Source: Pseudomonas fragi
Lineage (GTDB): Bacteria > Pseudomonadota > Gammaproteobacteria > Pseudomonadales > Pseudomonadaceae
NCBI RefSeq assembly: GCF_025426255.1
Contig: NZ_CP104861.1
Span: 3,224,001-3,288,000, forward strand
Length of the DNA stretch: 64,000 nucleotides
Direction of reading: 5' to 3'
The stretch's first letter is position 1. Every line of letters begins with the position of its first letter. Made by a program: the position numbers and the translations under genes. The notes under the pieces are model-generated. The model ran no database searches. It was not told where the DNA came from and saw only the letters and a program-made list of their open reading frames with translations. Positions 35,770-44,053 of this stretch are shown here, piece by piece.

Positions 35770-36807
35770 TTAGAGTTGAACGATTTTCAGGGTCTTCTCA
35801 GGCTTCTTGCCTTTGACCTTGGCCTTGCCCTTCTTGCCGGCGTTGCACTCGATCGTCGTCGACCAGCCCGACTGGGTGAATACCTGCTCCCGGGAGTCCA
35901 CCAGATACTCACCATCGAGCCCGTCCTTGAAACCCTGTGCGTTGATCATCCGTTCTGCGAACAGATCCGAGCGCCCGGGCATCTCCAGCCGTACACCGGC
36001 CGTGGAGCGGTTGAACGCGGCCAAACGCGCTTTTGCGGCCTGCTCGGCGGCGGTCTTGTTCGGGTGGATATGCCGATCGGTATGCACCGGCGGCAGGCCG
36101 TCCGGGGCGTCGTCGTTGTTCAAATTCACCACCGCCAGTTTGCCGGTAGCCTTGTCCTGGTACTTGGTGCTCACAGCCTTGTGGGTCGAGCGATCGCCCA
36201 ACCGAAAGCTGTAGCGGCTGACGTCCGTTTTGTTGATGGTCACGACGCCCAGCGTCTTGCCGCTGGCCGTGACACCGCCCTGACGCGGTATAACGATCAA
36301 TTTGCCGTCAGCGACCTTGGCCGTGCAGTCATGCAGCCGGGCCAAGCGGGTAATAAAGTTAAAGTCTGATTCACCCAACTGGTCAGCCCGGGGTACGATC
36401 GTGGCCACCGTACAGGCCGGCTCCCAGCCGTTACGCCGGGCCACGGTGCTGACGATGGTGGCCAGGGTGTCGCCCTCCCAACTGCCGCTTCGGGTGGTCT
36501 TGCCGCTGCCGCGCATGTCGCTGGCCTTGCCGCGTATCACCAGCGTGTCCGGCGGGCCGGAGACTTCGACCTCATCGACCACATAGCGGCCCTCCCGGGA
36601 CAAGGTCGACCCGGCATAGCCCAGATAGATTTCGATGCTGGCACCGCGAGACGGCAACGTCACGGCGCTGTCGCGGTCGTCAATGCGCAACTCAAACTCG
36701 TCCGACTCCATCCCGGGTTTGTCCGAGGTGCGCAGCAACAACAGCCGGTCGTTGATCATGCGGGTGATGTCGCTGCCATCGGCGACGATGCGAAAAACGG
36801 GTGTCAT
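35770..36807 (-). CDS. P2 gpD-like baseplate hub / late control protein
   Basis: A 345-residue homolog of phage P2 gpD, the hub that connects tail tube and baseplate. Typical segments are SGKTTRSGSWEGDTLATIVS and ADQLGESDFNFITRLARLHD. The ATG at 36807 has GGAGC upstream; the in-frame extension upstream overlaps a terminator and was rejected. It ends with a Lys-rich tail. Confidence 0.9.
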   Translation of the reverse strand: MTPVFRIVADGSDITRMINDRLLLLRTSDKPGMESDEFELRIDDRDSAVTLPSRGASIEIYLGYAGSTLSREGRYVVDEVEVSGPPDTLVIRGKASDMRGSGKTTRSGSWEGDTLATIVSTVARRNGWEPACTVATIVPRADQLGESDFNFITRLARLHDCTAKVADGKLIVIPRQGGVTASGKTLGVVTINKTDVSRYSFRLGDRSTHKAVSTKYQDKATGKLAVVNLNNDDAPDGLPPVHTDRHIHPNKTAAEQAAKARLAAFNRSTAGVRLEMPGRSDLFAERMINAQGFKDGLDGEYLVDSREQVFTQSGWSTTIECNAGKKGKAKVKGKKPEKTLKIVQL

Positions 36808-36821
36808 ATCTAGCTCCAACA

Positions 36822-36846
36822 AAAAGCCCCGCACAAAGGCGGGGCT
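36822..36846 (-). terminator. Terminator between gpX and gpD genes
   Basis: AGCCCCGCCTTTGTGCGGGG stem-loop followed by CTTTTTG on the minus strand. Confidence 0.7.
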
Positions 36847-36856
36847 CAAGGGTTTT

Positions 36857-37066
36857 TCAGCTCCAGAGCTGGACGGCCTGCTCATCGCTGGCCAGCGCCA
36901 AGTCCGGCAACACGATCAGCACACCACCACGATACGGCTCCGGCTCAGCGGCCAGCCCGGGGTTGGCTTCCAGCACCGCCTCCACGCTGCCGTTGAGGTG
37001 GCCATAGGCGTTGTGACAAATGGTGTAGAGCTTGTCGCCGTCAAGCGTTCTGCAGGTCCTCGCCAT
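36857..37066 (-). CDS. P2 gpX-like tail protein
   Basis: A 69-residue protein of the tail protein X family with a LysM-like core (TLDGDKLYTICHNAYGHLNG, then VEAVLEANPGLA). It overlaps the preceding gpU-like gene by 26 bp, as usual in P2-type tails. Confidence 0.9.
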   Translation of the reverse strand: MARTCRTLDGDKLYTICHNAYGHLNGSVEAVLEANPGLAAEPEPYRGGVLIVLPDLALASDEQAVQLWS

Positions 37067-37886
37067 ATCGGACGAACTCCAAACTAAAGCCCTGTTTGCG
37101 GGGAATTCCGCCCTGCAGGAACGCGCTCTGATCCTCGGTGATCGAGGTCAGGCACCAATCCCCCAGGACGTAGCCATAGCCCGTGGTCAGCCCCAGAGGC
37201 ACCAACAACCCACCAATGCTGCGCAGGGTGTCCAGTTGCTTGAGGCCGCCCCGGTGCCCGGGAAAGATCGAACCTTTGAGGGTGATTTTATCGTCGCCCA
37301 TGCCCACCGCCTGCTGTGCCGGCCGACGCACCAGGCGCTCTTGCGAGGCCCAGCGGAAACCGCTTTGCCGGTTCAGTTCCTCAAAGGCCGCCGTGTCCAG
37401 GTTGAAGTAGTACGGCGGCGCCTCATGCTTGTGCGGCTGCAAAATCAGCAGGTGCGGAAACGGCTTAACCGCCTCCACGGCCGGGGTGGTATCAGTCGCA
37501 AACACGCTGGTGGGCAGGATGTTGCCCAGCGCGGGATTGATCTTGCCCGCAATCTGGTTGATCGCATTTTTAGCCCGGGTGGCCTGCTCGCTAAATACTC
37601 CCAGACGCTGCTCGATCTGCGAAGCCGCGCGGGTGGCTTGGTTATAAACCGCGATCACCGAACCCACCTTGGACTGTGCGGCGCTGATACCGCGCATGAC
37701 CCGCTGCAGCTTTTCCCCAACCAACGGGCCAATCACCGGAAGGGTCTCCAGCTCCGACGCGGCGCCGGTGATTTCACTGATCGCCCCGTTTACCGGGCCC
37801 ATCATCCCATCCAGACTTCGCCGCCCAGCCTCCCCGGCCGTGGCCAAGTAGCTGAGCGTGCTTTGCATCTGTTCCATGTAAGCCAT
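37041..37886 (-). CDS. P2 gpU-like tail protein
   Basis: A 281-residue protein, longer than P2 gpU (about 160). The C-terminal 140 residues match gpU (QSGFRWASQERLVRRPAQQA and GYGYVLGDWCLTSITEDQSA). The N-terminal 130 residues are a helical extension rich in Ala/Glu, whose function is not known. gpU completes the tail at the head-proximal end. Confidence 0.87.
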   Translation of the reverse strand: MAYMEQMQSTLSYLATAGEAGRRSLDGMMGPVNGAISEITGAASELETLPVIGPLVGEKLQRVMRGISAAQSKVGSVIAVYNQATRAASQIEQRLGVFSEQATRAKNAINQIAGKINPALGNILPTSVFATDTTPAVEAVKPFPHLLILQPHKHEAPPYYFNLDTAAFEELNRQSGFRWASQERLVRRPAQQAVGMGDDKITLKGSIFPGHRGGLKQLDTLRSIGGLLVPLGLTTGYGYVLGDWCLTSITEDQSAFLQGGIPRKQGFSLEFVRYGEDLQNA

Positions 37887-37895
37887 ATCACCTCC

Positions 37896-40514
37896 TTACC
37901 CGGTATGTGGGGCGTCGTATAACTTGCGGTCATTGGCCCGGCGGGCGTTGTCTTCCAACTGGCGGGCGAAGTCATTCAACTGACCCTGCATCATGGGTTG
38001 TAACTGACGCATCAGGTCGGCCGGGTCTTTCACATCCCCCTGCACCGTGATGGGCATATGCGGGGCGAAGGTGATTTTCTGATCGACCATTGCTGGCTTG
38101 GGATCGAGCTTGAGCATCAACGGCGGCTGGGATTCTGATCGGCCGGACCGAGCCGACATCGAGCGCACCACATCCCCCGGCTCCGCATCATTGCCGAACA
38201 GCGACTTGGCAAACGACGTTTTGCCAAACATGCCGCCCACGGTATCGCCGCCCATGCCCCCCAGGAACGCGCCGACCAGACCGCCCACCGCCGTGCCAAT
38301 GATCGGCACCACGGAACCAATCGCGGCGCCCGCTGCAGCACCGGCTACCGACCCAGCCAAACCACCGGCCGCACCGCCGTAGCCTTCGGCCTTTTCTTGG
38401 GCTGTCTTTGCTGTGGTGTAAGTGTCGAAAGCCTTGATACCAGCCTCAAACACCGTGCCGGCCGGAATGGCTTTCCCGGCCTTACTGATAGTGCCCACGG
38501 CATTCATCAACCGAGCGCCCAAACGCGGCGGCACAGGTGGCGGCGCCGGCGGGCGTGGCGGCCCTCGGCGCCGCGATCGACGTCCACCGCGACCGCTACC
38601 CAGGCCGCCGCCGATATCCCGGGCGTTGACCACAAAGACTTTTTGCGGCTCGGAGCTTTCACCGTCTTCACCGCCCTTGGCTTCACGAATCACATCGAGC
38701 AGCTTCAGACCGGTCTCGACTGGGTCTAGCTTGGTATCGGGGGCGCCCTCACCTTCCTCGTCTTTGCGACCCAGCAGCGCATTGAGTCCCGACGAGACCA
38801 GCGATTTGACTGCATCACCCTTCTCATCGCCGCCGTCAGAACCGCCCAGCACCTCCTTGGCGTTGGTGACAAAGACCGACTGCACACCGGCACGACCTGC
38901 ACCGCCGCCACCGCCCAACCCGCCCCGGGCCAGATTGACTAGACCCCGGCCGATTTTGAACGCACCCAGCAAACTGGTCAAAACACTGGCCCCGGCGGCC
39001 AAAGCTGTAATGCCCGCAACCAGATTGGGCGATTCATCTGACAGTTTGGTGAAGCCCTTGACCACCGTAGTCAGCCCGGTGGCAACTGCATCCGTGACCG
39101 GACGAATGGCATCGCCCACGCTGCGCATTGCGTCATTGCCGGCCTGAATCGTCTCGGCCCATTTTTGCGATGAGGTGTCGCGCCGTTCCGACAGGTTTTT
39201 GTCCAAGATCCCAGAGGCTCCGGACGCCTCGTTTTTAAGCTGCTCGTACAGCGCCTTGTTCTGCACATAGGCGGTCAGTGCTGACTTAACCTGCATGTCG
39301 GCAAAGATATCGCCGGTGCGCAAAGCCTGCTCCAGGCTGCTGAGCATGGCCTTGGCCTTTTCCGGATTCGCTTCCTTACTAATCTGGGCCGTGGCCTCGG
39401 CCATCTTGGCGGCTTTCTTCGGGTCGGTGGCTTCGATGTAACGCTTGGCCAACCCGAAACTGGCCTCCAGCGTGGACATGCCTCCCTGAATACCGGTGTT
39501 GAGCGAGCCCTGATAATCAATGCCGGCCTTCTTGTAGGCATCCACTACTTCGCCGGAGCCGATTTTCTCCATCCAGTTTTTGAGGTTGTTGGCCGCCTCG
39601 TCGGAGGTGCCGGCAGTTTTCATCTGCACCTGGAGCATCGCGCCCAACTGCGTCACGGCGTCCATGCCGGTGATGCCCTGTTTCTGCATGCTCGCCAACA
39701 ACTGCGGAAACCAACGCGCCATGTCGCTGGCTTCAAAGCTGCCCGCCTGCCCTTGAAACGCTACCGCTTCCAGCGCCTTTTCCAGCACCTTCGGGTCGGT
39801 GATATTGGCGTTACTCTGCAGCGCCTGGATCATCTTGGCGGTGTCGACGCCGCTGGAACCCTGCCCCACGACGAACTTGGCCGCCACCGGCGCAAACTCC
39901 ATCGCCTGCTTCAGCTCCATCCCCGCGCCGACCAACTGGTTGACCACATCGGCCACTTCATTGCGACCCATGCCGATATCGTTCGACGTGGCGATGATGC
40001 TGCGCGACATGTCGGCCTCTTGCGCCGATCGGGCCACGCCGGCCTTGATCGCAATATCCCGGATGATCGCCTGATAGTCGGCGCTAACCTTGGCCGTCAC
40101 AGCCACCATGCCGGTGGCCACCACCCCCTGCGCAACCCCGGCGCGCACCTGCTGCTTGCCCTGATCGATCTGGCCAAAGCCTTTGGCCTTCAGTTCAGCA
40201 CTGCGGCCGGCGCGGCCAAGGCGGTCGTATTCCTTGGCCAGCCGACTGACTTCCACGCCTTCCTTGCGCAGGACGTTGATATTTTTTTCCAGCCTACCAA
40301 GCAGGGCAGCAGCCCCTTTTTCACCGGCAGCGTGAGCCTTTCTCCACTCGTCCCGTAGACGCATGGTTTCGCCGATCGTGCTTTGTAGTACCCGGGCTTT
40401 CTTGCCTTGCTCACTGAGCTTTTTGACGCGGCTTTCCACATCCTTGAATGCAGCGCCCACGGTCGAGCTCACCGCCCCGCCGATCACCAGGCCGAGCGAC
40501 ATGTTGTTTGCCAT
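37896..40514 (-). CDS. Tail tape measure protein (gpT-like)
   Basis: An 872-residue tape measure. Residues about 1-90 are coiled coil, and about 130-330 contain the conserved TP901/P2 core (VNQLVGAGMELKQAMEFAPV, WFPQLLASMQKQGITGMDAV). A Pro/Arg-rich linker with GRGGRRSRRRGPPRPPAPPP is near residue 650, then a Gly/Ala-rich membrane-like segment (SVAGAAAGAAIGSVVPIIGT). Length sets the tail length. It lies between the E gene pair and gpU, in standard order. Confidence 0.92.
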   Translation of the reverse strand: MANNMSLGLVIGGAVSSTVGAAFKDVESRVKKLSEQGKKARVLQSTIGETMRLRDEWRKAHAAGEKGAAALLGRLEKNINVLRKEGVEVSRLAKEYDRLGRAGRSAELKAKGFGQIDQGKQQVRAGVAQGVVATGMVAVTAKVSADYQAIIRDIAIKAGVARSAQEADMSRSIIATSNDIGMGRNEVADVVNQLVGAGMELKQAMEFAPVAAKFVVGQGSSGVDTAKMIQALQSNANITDPKVLEKALEAVAFQGQAGSFEASDMARWFPQLLASMQKQGITGMDAVTQLGAMLQVQMKTAGTSDEAANNLKNWMEKIGSGEVVDAYKKAGIDYQGSLNTGIQGGMSTLEASFGLAKRYIEATDPKKAAKMAEATAQISKEANPEKAKAMLSSLEQALRTGDIFADMQVKSALTAYVQNKALYEQLKNEASGASGILDKNLSERRDTSSQKWAETIQAGNDAMRSVGDAIRPVTDAVATGLTTVVKGFTKLSDESPNLVAGITALAAGASVLTSLLGAFKIGRGLVNLARGGLGGGGGAGRAGVQSVFVTNAKEVLGGSDGGDEKGDAVKSLVSSGLNALLGRKDEEGEGAPDTKLDPVETGLKLLDVIREAKGGEDGESSEPQKVFVVNARDIGGGLGSGRGGRRSRRRGPPRPPAPPPVPPRLGARLMNAVGTISKAGKAIPAGTVFEAGIKAFDTYTTAKTAQEKAEGYGGAAGGLAGSVAGAAAGAAIGSVVPIIGTAVGGLVGAFLGGMGGDTVGGMFGKTSFAKSLFGNDAEPGDVVRSMSARSGRSESQPPLMLKLDPKPAMVDQKITFAPHMPITVQGDVKDPADLMRQLQPMMQGQLNDFARQLEDNARRANDRKLYDAPHTG

Positions 40515-40549
40515 AGGAGTGCCCTGTTACGTGTAGCGGAGGAAGCAGC

Positions 40550-40675
40550 TCAATCCGTGAGCCACCACAGCATGCGGTTAAACGGCATCGCCTCGATCTC
40601 GCTGGCCGAGAAATGAAACTCCCGGGCCAGGTACTTGGCCGCCGCTTTAATCGTGGTAGGTGTAAGGTTCATCAT
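40550..40675 (-). CDS. GpE-family small tail assembly protein
   Basis: 41 residues, MMNLTPTTIKAAAKYLAREF followed by HFSASEIEAMPFNRMLWWLTD. It overlaps the end of the gene at 40647-40970 in the +1 frame. In P2, E and E' are joined by a programmed frameshift that makes tail chaperones. Here the shift needed is +1 (or -2), not the usual -1, so an independent start at the ATG is also possible. Confidence 0.7.
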   Translation of the reverse strand: MMNLTPTTIKAAAKYLAREFHFSASEIEAMPFNRMLWWLTD

Positions 40676-40970
40676 CTTCGACCAGGCGAAAATAGCCGGC
40701 CTGCAGGCGGTTGTAGTCGACGATGGTCATGGCGCTAATGTCCTTGTCGCCCGACCCCGTGAGAGAGGCAAACAAGATCAGTTCACGCTTCTCCGCATCA
40801 CCGCAGGACTGGACGGTGGCTTGCTGTACATCCTTGACCGTGGGGGCACGCAGGCTGATCCGATCGACTTGGATCTGGTTGATCTCGGTCGGTTTGCGCA
40901 AGGTGATGGTTGCACCTTCGGCCGTCAGTTCCAGCCAGCTTGGCAGTTTCTTGGTAGTGGTCATGTTCAT
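40647..40970 (-). CDS. Phage tail assembly protein (gpE-like)
   Basis: A 107-residue tail chaperone found just before the tape measure gene in P2-type tails. The segment TITLRKPTEINQIQVDRISL is typical. AAGGAGCA precedes the ATG. It probably cooperates with the overlapping small protein at 40550. Confidence 0.87.
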   Translation of the reverse strand: MNMTTTKKLPSWLELTAEGATITLRKPTEINQIQVDRISLRAPTVKDVQQATVQSCGDAEKRELILFASLTGSGDKDISAMTIVDYNRLQAGYFRLVEDDEPYTYHD

Positions 40971-40976
40971 TGCTCC

Positions 40977-41480
40977 TTAAAGGCCCAGGGCGTTACGCAC
41001 GTCAGCGAGTTGGTCCACGCCATCAATGACGCGCACGCAGTTGATCGGATCGATTTCAAACATCACACGCCCGTCGATTTCGAGCTTGTAGTAGGTGACG
41101 TCCACGGCGTACTTGAACTCGGCCTTGGAACCGGCCGACCACTCGCCAGGGTCGACTTCACGCAGGCCGCCACGCAAGGTGGCCACCACGCCGGTGGTCG
41201 CACCTTTCTGGCCCTTGAAGGCACCGCGGAACGAAGCGTTGAAACCGGTCTGGTCAAAGGCGCCGAAGTACTTCAGCACCTCACGGCGCACACCGTTGGT
41301 GGCAAAGCTGGCCTCCAGCTTTTCCAACCCCATGTCCATCGCCACCGGGGCATCCATGCCGCCACCGCGATATTCCTCGGTTTTCACCGTGACCTTGGGC
41401 AGGCTCAGGCTGGGGACGTCGCCCTGCAGGCTTTGGCCACCGATAAACATGTTGGTGTTAAACAGGGTTTGCGGAATCAT
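40977..41480 (-). CDS. Major tail tube protein (P2 FII-like)
   Basis: A 167-residue tube subunit starting MIPQTLFNTNMFIGGQSLQG at the ATG at 41480. VTYYKLEIDGRVMFEIDPIN near the C-terminus is the family signature. It follows the sheath gene by about 11 bp. Confidence 0.94.
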   Translation of the reverse strand: MIPQTLFNTNMFIGGQSLQGDVPSLSLPKVTVKTEEYRGGGMDAPVAMDMGLEKLEASFATNGVRREVLKYFGAFDQTGFNASFRGAFKGQKGATTGVVATLRGGLREVDPGEWSAGSKAEFKYAVDVTYYKLEIDGRVMFEIDPINCVRVIDGVDQLADVRNALGL

Positions 41481-41491
41481 TGAATGCCTCC

Positions 41492-42655
41492 TTAGGCTTC
41501 CAGAACTTCGGTCAGCCACTGGTTAGTGACTTCAACTTGGAAAATCGGGTTTTCCGCCGGCGGCACATCGGTAAAGCGGATGGTCCAGTACACCTTGCCC
41601 TGCTCGATCTGCGTGGCCGTGGTCTTCTCTAGGTCGGGATAAACCTCAAAATTGATCACCGCACCTTGGGCTTTCAGATCCCGCATAAAGGCGTTGATCG
41701 TCTCGGTCACATCCTTGACGTAGGTCTTGGTAATACCCCGGTCGACGGCCCATTTCATGCCCGTCTGAATGGCTTCCATGACCATGTCGGTGGTACGCAC
41801 GCGGGTGACAAAGGCCCACTTGGCATCACTCGACAGCGTGCGGTTGCCCCACAGGCGGTAGCCGCCGTCGCGGATGATGGTGGTGATATTGGCGCCGTTG
41901 AGCAGGTTGGCGCGGCAGGTCTTGTCACCGTCCAGGTACTCGACCGGGCGCACCGTGCCGGTGATGCCGACAATTTCTTTGTTCGACGGCGACGACCAGA
42001 AACCAAAGCGCGAATCGGTCTGCGCGAACAGGCCTGCAGCGATCGCAGAACCTGGCACCGACACGTCGCCGTTGAGCGCTGTGCTCCACTGCTTGACCGC
42101 CGGATCAACCATAAACAGGCGCTTGGAACCGAAGTTTTCGGCGTAGGCAATCGCCGCCTCGTCTGTGGTGTTCGGGCCATCGATGATGCCGATTGCCTTG
42201 AGCTTGCCGGCCAGTACGTCCATCGCGGTGGCCACCGCTTCCGTGGCGCTGTGCTTGGGCGCAATGACCAGCCGCGGCTGCAGGTTGAACAGGCTCTTGC
42301 CATCGAGCAGCGCCTGGAGGCCGGTACGCGTGCCATCGGCCGACACGCCACCAATCACGGCACTGGTCAGCACGGCCGCCTCGGTATCTGCCGGCACACC
42401 CACGGCCACGATCGCGGCCGCCGACTGGTTAAAAATCGCCTTGCACGCCCGGGTGATGGCCGAGTCAGCACCGAACGCGGCCACCGCTTCGCTCTCACGG
42501 GTCAGCAAGGTGGGCACGTTGGACGCCACCAGGCCCAGCCCCGGGGTGAAGGTATCGACCAGACCAATGATCGAGGACGAAGGCAGCGCGATGACACGGG
42601 CGCCGGTCTCGACCAGCGACACGGTAATGCCGTGAAAGAAGTCGGTAAGACTCAT
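41492..42655 (-). CDS. Tail sheath protein (P2 FI-like)
   Basis: A 387-residue contractile sheath subunit, starting MSLTDFFHGITVSLVETGAR at the ATG at 42655 behind GGAGA. The conserved C-terminal part includes LSSDAKWAFVTRVRTTDMV and FTDVPPAENPIFQVEVTN. Presence of sheath and tube shows a myovirus-type tail. Confidence 0.95.
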   Translation of the reverse strand: MSLTDFFHGITVSLVETGARVIALPSSSIIGLVDTFTPGLGLVASNVPTLLTRESEAVAAFGADSAITRACKAIFNQSAAAIVAVGVPADTEAAVLTSAVIGGVSADGTRTGLQALLDGKSLFNLQPRLVIAPKHSATEAVATAMDVLAGKLKAIGIIDGPNTTDEAAIAYAENFGSKRLFMVDPAVKQWSTALNGDVSVPGSAIAAGLFAQTDSRFGFWSSPSNKEIVGITGTVRPVEYLDGDKTCRANLLNGANITTIIRDGGYRLWGNRTLSSDAKWAFVTRVRTTDMVMEAIQTGMKWAVDRGITKTYVKDVTETINAFMRDLKAQGAVINFEVYPDLEKTTATQIEQGKVYWTIRFTDVPPAENPIFQVEVTNQWLTEVLEA

Positions 42656-42672
42656 GATGTTCTCCATAGAAA

Positions 42673-42699
42673 CGAAAAAACCGCCCTATTGGCGGTTGC
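42673..42699 (-). terminator. Terminator after the tail fibre gene
   Basis: AACCGCCAATAGGGCGGTT stem-loop followed by TTTT on the minus strand. Confidence 0.75.
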
Positions 42700-42721
42700 G
42701 GTACTGCGTTGAAACCTGTGT

Positions 42722-44032
42722 TTACATCGGTGTAACGCGATACCCGACTGCGATCCAGCGAAAGCCGAACTGCTGAACCAGAGGGGTATATTCTGTGAAG
42801 CTCAGCAGGCACTCCGTGGCTGTAATGTTTTGTTCGTTCAGCGCACAGGTAACCGACGCGGACGAAACAACACCGCCGGGATACTGCGTAACCACCGGAA
42901 GAACGATAAAAGGCTTGGTATCGAACGGATAAGTAAAAACAACCTTTGCGTTCACCATGCCACCGGGCAAGTCCCCCATCCATCGGCTGCCCCACTGCAC
43001 GAAAAAACCGGTGTCCTTGTCCCACCAGAAACCCGTCGGGTCGTGGTAGAAACTGGACGGCACACCCGCGCCGATACCTGCTCGAGCTTCGGCCGGTGTA
43101 CCGCCGCCCGTGCCCCCGCGAGCAACAGGCAAAATGCCGCTGGTCAATTTGCTGGCATCCAATGCAGCCAGAGCCAGATTAATGTTGAGGTCGCCACTGC
43201 CGTCGAACCAGCCCTGGCCCGTGGCGGCGCCGCTGAAGGTCAACGTCCGGCCGGTCTGCAGCTTGGTCGCCGTACCGGCGTTGGCCGAGGTCGGGCGGCT
43301 CAAGGTACCGGTGGTAATCTTGCTGGCATCCAGCGCCGGAATATCCCCCTGAATCAGCGACTGGGCGCCAGTCACCAGCCCCTTGGCGTTGACCGTGACC
43401 TTGCTGTAAGTCCCCGCCGCCACACCCGAGTCAGCAAGAGTCATCGGGATATCAATGTCGCCACTGCCGTCGAAAAAACCCTGCCCCGTCACCGCACCTT
43501 TGTAGGTTAGAAACCTGCCGGCATACAGCTTGTTTGCCGAGTTGGCATTGCCCTTGGTGATTTCTTCACGCACTGTCGACAGGGTCGCCGTGACCAGCGT
43601 CGGGTCGTCTTGAATCGTTATATTGGCCGTGCTGCTGACAAGGATCTGCAGGCGGATACCTTGGGTGCGCCCGGTGCCCTGAGCCAGTGTCGGCTTGTAG
43701 GTCGGCGGGTAGCTGGCCACCGCCACCAGTGCGCCGGTGGAGTCATACAAGCCGACCTCACGCACCCACCAACCACCGATATCGGACGGCAGGATCAACT
43801 CGGCGCTGATCACCGGCCGATCGGCCCGCACAGTCAGGCGGTTGAGCTTGAGGCGCACGTTCTCGTTGATCAGCTTTTTCTGCAGCTTGGACGGAATCGG
43901 TGTGACGCCATTACCGTCACCCACGCCCATATGAGTGATGTTCCAAGGCGTACCGCTTGCGATCGCCTTGGCCTGCTGCGCCGCGCCAACATCCGTCAGC
44001 ATGGCGATATACAACGTGTTTTGCTCTGCCAT
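42722..44032 (-). CDS. Phage tail fibre protein (DUF3751-type N-terminus)
   Basis: A 436-residue fibre. Residues 1-155 are the conserved baseplate-attachment part (YIAMLTDVGAAQQAKAIASG, and IGGWWVREVGLYDSTGALVA). The shaft has two similar repeat units (KLYAGRFLTYKGAVTGQGFF and KLQTGRTLTFSGAATGQGWF), then LPVARGGTGG, which marks the start of the receptor-binding tip. The tip ends in FRWIAVGYRVTPM. No fibre chaperone gene follows. Confidence 0.88.
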   Translation of the reverse strand: MAEQNTLYIAMLTDVGAAQQAKAIASGTPWNITHMGVGDGNGVTPIPSKLQKKLINENVRLKLNRLTVRADRPVISAELILPSDIGGWWVREVGLYDSTGALVAVASYPPTYKPTLAQGTGRTQGIRLQILVSSTANITIQDDPTLVTATLSTVREEITKGNANSANKLYAGRFLTYKGAVTGQGFFDGSGDIDIPMTLADSGVAAGTYSKVTVNAKGLVTGAQSLIQGDIPALDASKITTGTLSRPTSANAGTATKLQTGRTLTFSGAATGQGWFDGSGDLNINLALAALDASKLTSGILPVARGGTGGGTPAEARAGIGAGVPSSFYHDPTGFWWDKDTGFFVQWGSRWMGDLPGGMVNAKVVFTYPFDTKPFIVLPVVTQYPGGVVSSASVTCALNEQNITATECLLSFTEYTPLVQQFGFRWIAVGYRVTPM

Positions 44033-44053
44033 GAATGTGCCTAATTGAGTGAG

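Noticed and set aside
41666..42712. 348-codon plus-strand frame antisense to the tail sheath gene
   Set aside because: Shadow of a highly GC-rich gene. The sheath protein on the minus strand is unmistakable.
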